Shown: positions 49,310 through 60,471 of the stretch, in pieces
How positions within the stretch are numbered: position 1 is the first letter of the stretch
Layout of the letters: every line of letters starts with the position of its first letter
Assembly: GCF_000143535.2 (NCBI RefSeq)
Contig: NC_037317.1
Location: forward strand, 372,001 to 436,000
Reading direction: 5' to 3'
DNA length: 64,000 nucleotides
Origin: Botrytis cinerea B05.10
Taxonomy: Eukaryota; Ascomycota; Leotiomycetes; Helotiales; Sclerotiniaceae
Notes under the pieces: generated by a model
Seen by the model: only the letters and a program-made list of their open reading frames with translations
Told to the model about the DNA's origin: nothing
Database searches by the model: none
Made by a program: the position numbers and the translations under genes

Positions 49310-52300
49310 ATACATAACAACTATAAGACTGAATGATTAATCGGGAAGGAGAGAGAACTCGTAAATTTCCTCTCCTCTCCTTTCCTTTCCTACACACATC
49401 ATCACGTTACGCAATCCCATCTCCTACCACTTCTTGTTGAATCTTTACACTAAACTATATCGTTGATACCCGCACGACCTCCGCGTCACCATCTATTTTC
49501 TGAGAATAGCAATCATCATCTGTTGATGATATTGTGGGGTTGGAGTATGGCACTGCGAGTTGTATCAGGGAGATTCTACGGAATCCAATTATTGAGATGG
49601 CATCCTGAATGGCTGAGTACCGGTAATATAATGGAGTGGGCTTGTGATCTTTTGGATTTGCGGGGGATATGGTGAGATCAGCCAATTTTTTGATATGTGA
49701 TGTGAAATTTTTGATTAAGATGGAAAACTGCTTTCTACTCGTCATAAAGATCACTGGGTAGGAAGAAGCATTCCCCCTATGAGTTACTATCGCTCACCAG
49801 GGCCTATCAATCGAGCTGAGATGCACTAGAATGGGAAAATTAAGAAGGATAAATTCCTAGAAGGATCTCTCTCTCTCTCTCTTTTTTTTTCCTTGTATCC
49901 ATCCGTATGATAAAGGATCGCTTAGGTTGATTGAATTAAGCTCGTCTTGAACTATTTGTAAGGGATGCGTGATTTGAGCATGGTATTTCTATCATGTGAA
50001 TGTTTTCAGGGTTCTGATGGCTGATATGAATGATATGGTGGGGGATTGAATTTGGATAAAATATGAGATGAGATGAAATAAAATGAAATGATTTCAGTTC
50101 AGTTCAGTCCATATAATCGCATGGTCTAATGCTGATGAGCGATACTATCCTACTCGAACGTTACGAAAGATTGTCTTCTGAAATATGTATGTCGTTATTC
50201 GCTGCATGCTCAATCGCATTTGTAATCGTACTGGGTGGGCGGGGGTGGGGGGAGACACTTTCTTTTTGCTTTGGTGGGTAAGTAGATGCAAGAAAGGATT
50301 GAAGGATGAGCGGAGATGAGAAGAGATGGGAGAAGATATCTCCTTTGGATTACAATTACATGCTCACTTTATGATTACTATCTTATATATTATTGATAAG
50401 ATGTGTATTGAAATGAAATTGAAATAAAATAAAAATGGTTTATATCATGGTGGTATAATATAGCCTATGTGCTAATGAATTATATTGTTGTATTTATTAT
50501 ACACGATCACACGCCCCGAGAAATGTGCATTGTTGTTCGCTGCGAGCTTGAAGTCTACTCGCTCTCGTGCATATGCATACAAACATCTATTGATTCCATT
50601 CATTCATTAATAGAGATACTACTCACGGCCGCCACACCAAACCCACATGCATGCCAGAGAAAATGGGCATCTTTACTAAATCGGATTGCGTTCATATAAT
50701 CCGTAGGTCTCGCAACCGCGAGCCGTATACTTGTTGTGCTGGGAGTATTTCCCACGAGCAGCACAGTGCGCCAGTTGGGATTGGAGTAGTTAACGTTGCG
50801 TTTTTCGACGCGCATGCACGGAACCGATGCGTCTTGTGCTTGAGGATTCGAGAGGTGGTAGTTGTAGTTGCAGTTGTAGCTGGAGTTGGAATTGGAATTG
50901 GGATTGTATTTGTTGTTATTTCAAGTTTGTTCAAAAGAGGTGGTGTGGGTTAAGTATGCAAAAGATGTTGTGATGGTGGGTGTGGTTGGTTATTCTGATT
51001 TTGGAAAAGGGGTGATGGAAGGGATTGGGGGTTGGAGGAGTAAGGAAGTGGATGGATGGATAGATGATTCAAGAGAGAGATAGAGATGAGATTTTATATC
51101 GATGGAAGTGATATGTATGGGTTCTTTTCAGGCTGACTTGTTGCCGAAAACTATAAAAAAAAATGATGATGGAGAAAGAGGCTGAGGATAGGAATGAGAG
51201 ATCAAATATATAGCTGGATGAATAGTCCTTATACGAGAAACTAAATTTAATAGATGTCTTTCCATCCGCACCACCCGGATTCCGAACTGTTGTTAGTCAA
51301 GCCAACGTTAACATGGACACAACATCCTCCGCGCCTTTCATTATCTCCAAACTAGCCACGATGCTTTGATTTCGATTCCTCCTCGTTGAGTAATGACCAT
51401 TCCTTCTCAACACAGCATACGGAACTCGCCAGAAAGATAGGTTTTGTCTGTCGAGTTGACAGATTGCTAAAATGCCAAAGGGCTTGATGTTGAAAGATAT
51501 ATTGGGTGAGTAGCATGTACACCCCGCATCAATGGGTTTTGAATTTGATATCGGATTATCTTTGTGTAATTTCATCTGAGAGGGGCTAGCAGCTATGTTG
51601 ATATCTGTAAGCCAGATCAAATTCGGGAGTCAAAAAAACATTTTTGATGGTATAATACAGGGTCTGGTTTGTGGAACGTGAGCGAGCGGGGAACTCGGAT
51701 AAGGAAGAGAAGAAGTGTGGGTGAGATACGTGGTATATGCGTGTCAGATTGGGATCGGCTTTATCTATATAAATGGAGGTTGGGTACACTGGAAGATCAG
51801 GGTGGGATCTTTCAAGTGGCAGGACTGGGTATTTCGTTGATCTCAGGGGGGGATACTTGATATGGGGACTGGGCGGGGATTGTATTGTGTGTGGTTTTGT
51901 GACGGCTTGGAAATAGAGAATTGTTCTTCTTCGTGAAGGGGGAAGCGATGTTTGGGGGAAACTAGCGGTGATTGTGGAGAAGTGATGAGTGAGCTTTATT
52001 GAGATCTGGAAAGGATCAGCGTTCAGAGTAATGATAGAATGCTAAAGAAACGTGTAGGTCTCGTTTCGACTCCAGATACTGTGCTCCGTGTTAAGATTAA
52101 GTTCTCGCGCTTAGCGAAACAGACCGCTCTCGTCGTGTTCAACTAAATAATCACTTGAGCAGGTGGTCGTGGGTCTACACTTTCTTGTCTCTTGTCAGTC
52201 TCCCATGCAGGAGAATTAAATGCAAGATTTCAATGCGATACATGTACCTCGTGCAAATCTTATTAGAACTTCAGCTTGCATTTCAATTTTGGTTAAGGAG

Positions 52301-52517
52301 AGATATCAAAAGAAGTTGACATATTTCAGGAAAATATCGTTCTGTGCCAGAGGCGACAGGTGCTCTAACTTGGCAATTGCATAGTTACCTTCAGATTGAA
52401 TTGATGGCTATGATACACCTAGATATTTAGATTTGAAATATAATTCATTATCTTAGTCGAAGAGTTGTGAGAGACTTTTTCTTATATCATCTCTTGGGTC
52501 TGACTGTCCTCCTTAAT

Positions 52518-52654
52518 CCGATATTTTAAAGTCATTTGGAATACTAGTCTAAAAAGGCCCCTTAGGATCATACTTCCGATTCAGAACTTGCAACCTCATT
52601 TTTCTCTCACCTCTGTACCTATCAATCGAATCCTGATATCCCACTAGACAGTTA
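52518..52654 (-). pseudogene. Relic of the C-terminus of an FAD-oxidase paralogue
   Basis: Read on the minus strand, this 137-bp piece aligns without gaps to the last codons of the FAD oxidase at 56243-57752. GYQDSIDRYRGERKM stands against GYQNPIGGYGDEIRR, and KYDPKG against KYDPEG. The frame is kept, but a TAG replaces the codon after the PF/FF pair. The homology starts abruptly at 52654, where a repeat shared with 49337 begins. It therefore looks like the surviving end of a duplicated oxidase gene, cut off by repeat DNA next to MITE copy B. It is not functional. Confidence 0.8.
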
Positions 52655-52739
52655 ATCGGGAAGAAAAGAGAACTAGTAAGTTTGCTTCCTATATATGTCA
52701 TTATATTACAAAATACTATTTCCTACTAGCTATTCTTCC

Positions 52740-53005
52740 GGTAAATTATTCTTATGCCCTAAAATTGGAAGATAATTTACTTTTATGTCTTCTGGATTCT
52801 ATACTCAAATGAATAGATTCTAGCCTTTTGAGGCTAGATTCTAATTTTGCATTATAGAATCTACCTTCTTACCGCCCACTATAAAATTTACTTTTCCATC
52901 ATAGAATCTATTATAGAGTATAAGGAGCATGAGAGTAAAACAAGTGTGAATTCTAAGGTATAAGAGTAATTAAATAACATTTGGGGGGTATGAGAGTAGT
53001 TTGCC
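52740..53005. mobile_element. MITE-like inverted-repeat element, copy B
   Basis: A 266-bp element with ends GGTAAATTATTCTTATGCCC and GGGGGGTATGAGAGTAGTTTGCC (reverse complement GGCAAACTACTCTCATACCC). The interior shares GGCTAGATTCTA and ATAGAATCTATTATAGA blocks with copy A in the opposite orientation. It ends only 31 bp from the stop codon of the HET gene, so it lies in that gene's 3' untranslated region. Confidence 0.72.
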
Positions 53006-53035
53006 GCATAAAATTACTCAACGATAGCTACCACG

Positions 53036-55475
53036 CTATACTATATCAATAATATAACGCTCGTTTGGATACTTTGGTTCCGTTAAAATTTCAGCATAAT
53101 CAGATATAGCAGTCTCTGTTTCATTCGTTTCAAACAACTCAAAGAGATTATTGATACGATTATCGTATGTCTCTCGTGTCCCATCACGCATATATTCACC
53201 TGTCCCCACTCGGCTCCACCCTCGGTAATCGCGTACCGACCACAATCCAACTCTCAAAAACTCGCCCTTTCTAACGCCGCTACGTTGGAGCACCAACCCT
53301 GTCAGTGACGTGCCATCATGTTCCTGATTTTCACTTGCTGGACCGGAATCGTGAACTAGAACCAAGACTACCTTTTTTTCATCAATTTCGGAATCTAAAT
53401 AGACTTCGTATTTGGAGAGTATTTCTTTGCCGTTTGACAAGTTGAAAGACCGATTGCGGTTGGGGAAGAGACTATAAGGCGAATTGACGACCTTGTGGAT
53501 ATTCCCGGAGAGGAGGGCTTTGCAAGATATTCTGAGATTTCCGGCTCGCACTTCTCCAAAAGGACTTTCTTCCACTAGTGGGGTTACAAAAGCAGATATA
53601 ACGTGGACATCTATACGGCCTCCATAGACCCTCAAACCGCGGGGGCCTGAATCAACTCTTCCGTCTATTGAAGCCCACGACCTGTCAGATCAGGATATTA
53701 GATCGAGATATTTGAGAATATTCTGAATTGTTAAAGTACTTATCGACAGGAAAAGATAATTACTCAAAAAGAAAATCTGAAAAGAGGAAACAGTGTAACT
53801 TTAAACGTACCAACTAGGTGCTCGATAAAAATCAGATTTAGCTGATTTTTCGCCTTTCCGCCACAGCAACTGCACTTCAATGTCTTTCTCCCAGAGACCA
53901 GCCAAGTACCGATCCCCACTTTCCAATTGCACAGCTCTCGCAATGCCTCCTATTGCAATCAGTTTATCTCTTTTATTCGTGAGATTTGCAATTGTGTACT
54001 TTCTCACAATATCATCCCATATATGAGCAAGCGAAGTCTTTTCTTGTTTCTGCTCTACAATCTGAGGGAAGTTCTCTCTTGCACCTCCTGTCTTACATTC
54101 CCAGACCATTTCCCCTTCGCTGAAATGGAGCGTTCGAGTCGACAATAGCCTTTCTTGTAGTGCCCATGCTCTTCGTGTCAATGGCATATAATTTAACCAA
54201 TCTGACAGATTCGAGATATCCCATGATTTTTCACTTAGGGGGTTCAAATTTCTTACATGGACTTTCGCAATGTAGTCCTGTGGTTGAAGAAAACAACCTT
54301 GACGACCATCAGCTGCCCCGGTAGCTGCAATATTGATTTCCGATTTGGAATAGACTGATTGCATCAGAACGGCCTCGGCTTGCCAATCCGACGAAGAGTC
54401 TTGTATGATACAAAGCGAGTCTATCCAGATATATTCTATGCCCAGAGCGCGCGATATCCTAATGGCATCTTGAAAGGTTTTTGTAAGGTCGTCTTCCGGT
54501 ATCTTTATCATCATCGAATCTATCGATGTTGTCTTGAGCATTAGATGCGGAATTGCGCCCCAGCAGTGACTCAGGGTAGCGTATTTTGGTCGGTGGCCCA
54601 AGGTTGAGGTAATGACAAGTCGTGCGACTTTTCCATCGACATAGATAAGCCTGGAAGGGAGAAACTCTGTTGGATTTTGGCAGCAGTGAACGTGAGACGT
54701 CAAGCACTCAGCGAGCCATTGATTAGCAATTTGAAGCTGCGCGCTGATGCGGTCACTTTCTGGGGCTGGAGTTGATTTCAATACTAATTTTTTTCAGCAG
54801 CCGCTCATAAAATTGAAGAGAAATAGATGACATACCTGAAAATTTGGAGTGGGTTATACTCAGATGCCCTAAAAGATTGTGACCACCCTTGAATTCACCA
54901 GGGCTATTCAACGATATCCAAATCCCATCATCATATGTGACACTTTTTATCGTCATACAGATAGTCGTAGGTTTGCCCAGGCATCTAAATCTGTTTTCAA
55001 TCTTATGAAAATCATAAACATTTATATTCCTAGCCTTAAATGGAGACTTCGCTGTATGAGCTTGGTCCAAAAGTCTACACAGGCGACACTTCTCTCTCAG
55101 CGCAGCTCCAAACTCAGCCATGTTCTGGAAATGAGGGCGGTTAATCGAATTATATTTTGTAGGCGGTTGATTAATAAGGATATCTGGTAGGGCTTCCAAA
55201 AACTTTCGACAACTCGAACAATATTCATCAACGACTAGGATGGTCTCTTGGGCCTTTTTAACCTCCCGGTCAATTTGTTCCATGTCCAACGAGTCACTTT
55301 CGAGCAGACCCCAATAAGTGGGTATTTCTGGTTTCTCTATCCATTGCAACAAGTTGGTATGACCTGGGTTGCCACATCTACAAACATGTGTTGCAGAGTC
55401 CTCGACTAGCGGATCAATACTGTTTTCAATAGTATCATTATCTTTTCGCACTCCGGCTTCGTCTTGTGAATCCAT
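53036..55475 (-). CDS. HET-domain protein (heterokaryon incompatibility type)
   Basis: A 752-aa protein in three exons (55475-54836, 54783-53811, 53681-53036; introns of 52 and 129 nt). The HET domain shows its usual blocks in order: YATLSHCWGA at about residues 281-290, EYIWIDSLCIIQD at about 330-342, WQAEAVLMQSVYSKSEINIAATGA, and RRAWALQERLLSTRTLHF. The C-terminal APSWSWASIDG motif is rebuilt across intron 2, which fixes that splice. The N-terminus holds a Cys/His-rich stretch (HVCRCGNPGH, CSSCRKF, CRLCRLLDQA), common in this family. HET proteins take part in non-self recognition and cell death on fusion of unlike hyphae; which partner this one senses is unknown. All three exons are intact. 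Confidence 0.92.
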
Positions 55476-56242
55476 TAGCTGGAAATAATTTCTGAAGAAG
55501 CGTTCTTTTTCTTTTCCTTATAGATAGCGATCCTACCGTTCAAGAGTCATTTCGGATTTTACGGAGGTGAGAAGAGTAAGAATAGTTCTACGGACGTGAT
55601 AAAAGTAAGTTGAATCTCACCACCTTCGTTCGCAAGGATTGATTTATCCTGTTACCACCCCAAGTATTGCCCCACATGCGGTGTGACCCGAGATCGTGCT
55701 ACGAAAATGCTAGGATATTTACAAATTAGTACAGATCTCTGAATATTGAAGATAATCTAATTTCAGTTTTGGATTCATGGAATTCGAATTAATATTAGAA
55801 TGCTACCTCCTTTTTAAAATTTCAAATATCTCAATGTATAAGCTCGAAAATGTGGTGGGTCAGTATGTGGTTTGCGAAGTTAGATTGTTGGGGTGAGGGG
55901 AGGTTTTAGATTGGGAAAGACGGAGATGGGGAGGGGGAAATCTTGACATCTTGTGAAATGGGTTATATCGGAGGCGGGGGTATGGGGATGTAGTAGGAAT
56001 CCTGTGGAGACACTTGAGAATTCGAAGTTTAAACAATGAAGAATGCAGCACTTTTCTTTTTATTACAAGATTCAGCAGATAGAATAGGAAGATCGTATAA
56101 TAATTTAGCCGAGGCTGAGGGCATAAAAATGCAGTAGAATCGCTACAAAGACTACAGTTAATGAAACTCAGAAGAGGATTCAATTTCAACAAGCAAATCA
56201 AAGAGTTGAGAGAAACTTCTTTCCTTAAATCATCTCTAAGCT
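55476..56242. other. Spacer upstream of the HET gene
   Basis: 767 bp between the HET start codon and the stop of the FAD-oxidase gene, both on the minus strand. No gene is seen; the open stretch at 55860-56201 shows no family motif. Confidence 0.6.
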
Positions 56243-57752
56243 CTATTTATTCTCTTCAACACAGATCTTAAAACCACCCGGAACACCAATTTGAAAAAAC
56301 CCCTCAGGATCATACTTCTTACTTACCTTCTGCAAGCTTCTCCTTATCTCATCTCCATACCCACCAATCGGATTCTGATATCCCGCCGAATAATTAACAT
56401 ATTTATAGCAATTGAACAACCCCGCATTCTTACTCAACTCATCCACTTCCTCTATAAAATTCTTCGCCATCTCATCCATACGCGTATCATCCGATGCATC
56501 ATCCCACGAATAGGTTAATACACATATAACCAAAGAACCCTGTGAAGTGTCAAGACCGGTAGAGTTTCCTCCTGCCGCTGCTGATTTCGCGGTAATCGAA
56601 TCATGAAGACGCCAGTATGTCAGCGTCCAACGCATTCCTTTGATATCTTCTACAGATACAACTGTGTTCTTGAAGAGTGTAAATACGCTCTGTAAATGAG
56701 CAGCGGAAAATCGAAAAGATGTAGTGGCGAAAATCTGATGCACTCCATTCTTTTGCATTTTTTGGATCTCTCTAGCGGTTTCTCCGGGCGTCGAAATCTT
56801 CATCGTGTTTCGGTATTGTGGCTTGATATCCATGAAAGGTTTGAATACAGCAGGTGCGCTATCTTCCTTTGTGTATTCAAAATTCGACGCGATTGTGAAT
56901 TTTGTCTGGGGTGAAAATGTAATGCTCAGTTTCATCGAAGCATATGGGTCCCAGTTATCTGGCATACTTTCCAGAGCTTTGAAGTTCTCATCCAATGTAG
57001 AGATTGGATATACGATGAGACCAGCCCATTGTTTTCCCTGTGGGAAAGTTCTCATATCGAAGCGGGTGACGATTCCAAAATTGTTACTTCCTCCTTTGAG
57101 GGCAGTCCAGAGATCTGCATTTGCATTCGCATTGGCATGTACGATTTGACCATCTGCCAGGACTACCTCGAAATTATCAATCATATCGCAGCACATGCCA
57201 TATCTTGGGGAAAAAGAAGAGAATCCTCCTGTGATTTGTATTAGCACACGAAAATTACATGTCTCTCTATAAACGAGAACAAGAAACATAACAATACACA
57301 CCCCCTAAAGTAAACCCTCCAACCCCAACATCATAAACGTGACCCCCCACCACTGAAAGACCCATCGCATCAAGCTTATCATATACAGTTCCCCAGATAG
57401 CACCTCCTCCAACTGAAACAACGTTTTCACTTTCATTCACTTCAACGCTATCGATTTTGCGCAGGTCAATCGTAATACCGTTGTTGATATTCGCACTGCC
57501 TGCAAATGGACTGTGGCCACCTCCTCTAATCGCCACTTTAGTTTGAATTTCTGTCTGGGAGTTTAATGCTCTCAGGGATTTTAGAGCCTGAGCTACATCT
57601 TGAGTAGACGTAGGAGTGATGACGAAAGATGGTTTTAATTGCGCTTCTTGAAGAGTAAAATAAGATGCTAGAGAATCCTTGTAAACATCACTACCAGGTT
57701 GAAAGACTTTTCCCTCAAGATCTTTTGCTAGTGTGCTGAAGATTGAAGACAT
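56243..57752 (-). CDS. FAD-linked oxidase, berberine-bridge-enzyme (BBE) type
   Basis: A 478-aa flavoprotein in two exons (57752-57302 and 57228-56243) with a 73-nt intron, donor GTGTGT. Splicing gives GFTLGGGFSSFSPRYGM, the expected FAD-binding loop. The PCMH-type FAD domain (FAD_binding_4) has KVAIRGGGHSPFAGSA, whose His80 is the usual site of covalent flavin attachment, then GVGGFTLGGG and ALKGGSNNFGIVT. A BBE tail is recognised at YVNYSAGYQNPIGGYGDE and KYDPEGFFQIG. Such enzymes oxidise alcohols, amines or sugars in secondary metabolism. No signal peptide is evident, so cytosolic or peroxisomal action is possible. It lies beside the NRPS relic, pump and C6 regulator, which suggests a former cluster role. 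A decayed paralogue end lies 3.6 kb away. Confidence 0.92.
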
Positions 57753-57830
57753 GGTTGCGGATGTAAATTTGTGATTGCTTGACGAGAAGAATGTTGTATG
57801 TGCTTAAAAGTCTTCATGGAATCTGAACAC

Positions 57831-57838
57831 TATATATA
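57831..57838 (-). promoter_or_regulatory. TATA box of the FAD oxidase gene
   Basis: TATATATA lies 79 bp upstream of the start codon at 57752, read on the minus strand. Confidence 0.5.
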
Positions 57839-58704
57839 GGACCTCACAATCAGAACGAACTAAAACGACCCCTCCACATAGTCCCAACTCGACAATCCAG
57901 CTGAAAATAGTATAGAAATATGCAGTAGGAAACACCAATTGCGGCGTATATTTTCATCAGAGGCCGTAACCGTCTTACGCTTGCATCGAATTGTGGATGT
58001 GGGAAGTGGGGAATACAGTAAGACCAAATGTTATAGAAAGTTCAAACTATCCCTCACTTGTCAATTGAATGAGATAGACCAACCGTTTCTCACGTGTGCG
58101 ATAACACAAGAACTTTTTACGGGAAATAATATTGTGAACTTGGAAGTTTTCTTTCTTTTAAGCTAATGTAGTAGTATGAGATATTGCGATCTCCTGTTTG
58201 ATGAAACAAGTAGAATGATATAATAACATCACAACAAGATTGAACAAACCAGGATCGAATCTAGATAGGAAATAAAAAATCGCAGAGAAACGTAAAGTTC
58301 ATTCATCTTCTCCCTACACAGCTCAATACCAGAACACAATACTTCCCCAACTCATGACATTCCTCCTTGCTCCCTCATCTACATACTTATCTCATATCCT
58401 CACTAGATTCCCCTATATTTCTGATCTATCCCCTCAAATCTAATTCCCTCTCGAATTTCACACGATATATAATTTCCTCAGTGTCACGATCACACACCAA
58501 GGAAGATCAAAAACATGAATAAAAAAGGTGAATAGAAAAAAAAAGTTCCAAGGGATCTTTCTATCTCTATATCTCCTATTTAAGAAAATATCGCTTAGTT
58601 CAAGCTTATCTTAACATTGTTCATCACCAAGTGAATTATATCACGAAATAAATCATTCTCATCTTACGCCACCAAGACTTCTTGCAGCGTAGAGCCTCCG
58701 GCGG

Positions 58705-58737
58705 ACAAGGTTTTCCCGGCGCCCGGAAACACCTTGT
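58705..58737. repeat. G+C-rich hairpin near the NRPS relic
   Basis: Arms of 15 nt (ACAAGGTTTTCCCGG and CCGGAAACACCTTGT) around a CGC loop pair at 13 of 15 positions. A TCCGGCGGA palindrome core lies just before it. It may be a regulatory or terminator-like fold, or part of an old insertion. Confidence 0.5.
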
Positions 58738-58876
58738 TCTTATTATGCAAGAAAACGATGGATGGCAATCAAGTAGTATGAGATAAGTATCGAGGAAGGA
58801 TATTCACTTGTGAGATTATATCACAAAGAGGTATATTTTCCTACTGGCAGAGATTCTAAAGCCTTGCTTCATCGCT

Positions 58877-59621
58877 ATGACAAAAATATTGCGTGTGAGG
58901 TCGCTCGCCGAGGTGAACGAGGCAAATTCGAACCAGATATCCAAAGCATGCAACATCCCCGCCGGCGCCATCGAAGATATCTACAGCCGTACCCCTCTTC
59001 AACTCAACATGATCTCGGAGACTCAGAACGAGACGTTGCACCTGGTTTTGCGGCTCAACCCTACGACTCCCAGCTGGGAATTTTGCAGGTCGTCGTCGGC
59101 GAGGAACACGTGAGTGCCAACGAGGACCGCGTCGAGGATGTGGAAGCATACTTTCAGCAGGACCAGATCACGCCGATACATATACGCAGCGTATTTGGCG
59201 TGCCCCTTTTTCGCTCTGCTCGCTTCGATCGGGTATTGGTGGTAACGATGAACCATGCAATCATGGCTTACTGGTCCATCACGTAGTTACTCAGTGTCGA
59301 TGTACCGGCAGTTTTCCTGGAGCAACCTCTTATCAGCCGTCCGTCGTTCAAGGGTTTCGTGGCCCACTGCTATTGATATGGCCCCGGATCGACACGGCCG
59401 TGGTGGGGACGAAGAAGTTGAGCCGTATCCTAGATCAGTTTAGGAATATTCTTTGTCTGTTAGCCGAAATGTCTCCGCATTTCAAAATCGACAACTTGCT
59501 ATTGCTCGACCCCCAGGGACGCGCTGACATAGAGGGCGGGAATCATAAGGTGCTCCTTGACTCGCCCACAGTGGAGAAATCCATCGACGCTCTCTTCCAC
59601 GGCAAATCAGGTTTGGCTTGA
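58877..59621 (+). pseudogene. NRPS relic: pieces of a condensation domain and C-A linker
   Basis: Three frames carry parts of one non-ribosomal peptide synthetase. The first frame reads CNIPAGAIEDIYSRTPLQLNM, the N-terminal condensation-domain signature (I-x-D-x-Y-x-x-T-P-L-Q). A second frame reads PLFRSARFDRVLVVTMNHAI and on to AYWS, the region of the HHxxxDG motif, where the second His remains but the Asp is Ala. It then ends at a stop (59284-59286). A third frame reads ILDQFRNILCLL and LLLLDPQGRADIEGGN, the linker into an adenylation domain. About 250 residues of the C domain between the second and third pieces are missing. With shifted frames, a stop and a deletion this cannot make an enzyme. 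Its G+C content looks higher than that of its neighbours. Confidence 0.82.
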
Positions 59622-60471
59622 CGAGGTGATTAATGACTTCACTTTTATGGTTGTAGGATAAAAGTATGGGACATAATGCGGTATTCTTTTCCTTCAGAGA
59701 GTAGACTTTTATTAGTATTAAGGGTAGGATACCTAAGTATGGTATCAATAACAACTATCTTATAATTACTTCTCACGTGGTTCATAAGATTCATTCATGG
59801 TGATAATGATATAAATCGTGGAATTTGAACCGCAAGCAGAAACCCAAGCAGATCAATACAATGAATACTGAGATATATTCTAATGAATTAAAATCAATAA
59901 AGAGTTATCAAAACATGATAGGTGGAGGTTGATGTGCTTTTCAAAATTCTGAAGAGATGCTACAAGGTACACTGTCGATGGGCACAAATCAGAGTCCTGA
60001 TTGGCTCTTTCAGATGTCTAAACAACATTTCCCGGAGATTATTTTCTCTATGGGGTAATCATGATCATATTTGCTTCAACCGCGCGTATATATCAGCATT
60101 GCCCAAATAGGAAATGAATATTCCGTCTATCAAACACCCTGGTGAGCTGGGAGTGTATACTGCCATCAATGAATATTTCGCAAGTTTCTACTTCTGGAGG
60201 TAGATTCCCAAAAATGGCATCTTAAAAACCAAAGTATTACCAATCATGTTTTGCTTTTCTTGTTTACTAGCGTTTTTCTTATTTTTTATCTTTCTTAACT
60301 CAAGTTCTCATCAACTTAAGCTTCCAAGTTATCTTTCCACCTTCATTCAGATTGTATTCCACAAATCAGTTCTATCCTGCTGTATTGAAGAGAATCGAGT
60401 TCTAATTTTGAGAACTTGACTGAGAAGCCAACAGAACAGGTAAGATTCTTGCGAGGAGAAGACTGCCATTT
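59622..60471. other. Promoter-side spacer of the MFS gene
   Basis: 850 bp without a gene. A pyrimidine-rich stretch at 60250-60380 probably belongs to the 5' region of the transporter gene. Confidence 0.55.

Larger units (their letters stand above)
43677..52517. other. Long ORF-poor intergenic region with repeats
   Basis: Almost 9 kb without a gene I can support, lying upstream of the DUF8035-like gene and downstream of the HET gene. It holds microsatellites (44971-44999, 45104-45137, 45927-46000, 48718-48744), a three-copy tandem repeat (48294-48590) and a MITE-like element (49095-49309). Several open frames of 100-130 codons occur (for example 46781-47152 plus), but none shows a family motif, signal peptide or codon regularity. 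Part of it may be the long 5' leader of the DUF8035-like gene or a non-coding transcript; that is speculation. Confidence 0.5.
57753..58876. other. Divergent spacer between the oxidase gene and the NRPS relic
   Basis: About 1.1 kb without a gene. It includes the oxidase TATA box (57831-57838) and a G+C-rich hairpin at 58705-58737. Confidence 0.6.

Noticed and set aside
51297..51620. 107-codon open frame, minus strand
   Set aside because: It starts at TTG, has no upstream exon with good splice signals and no recognised domain.
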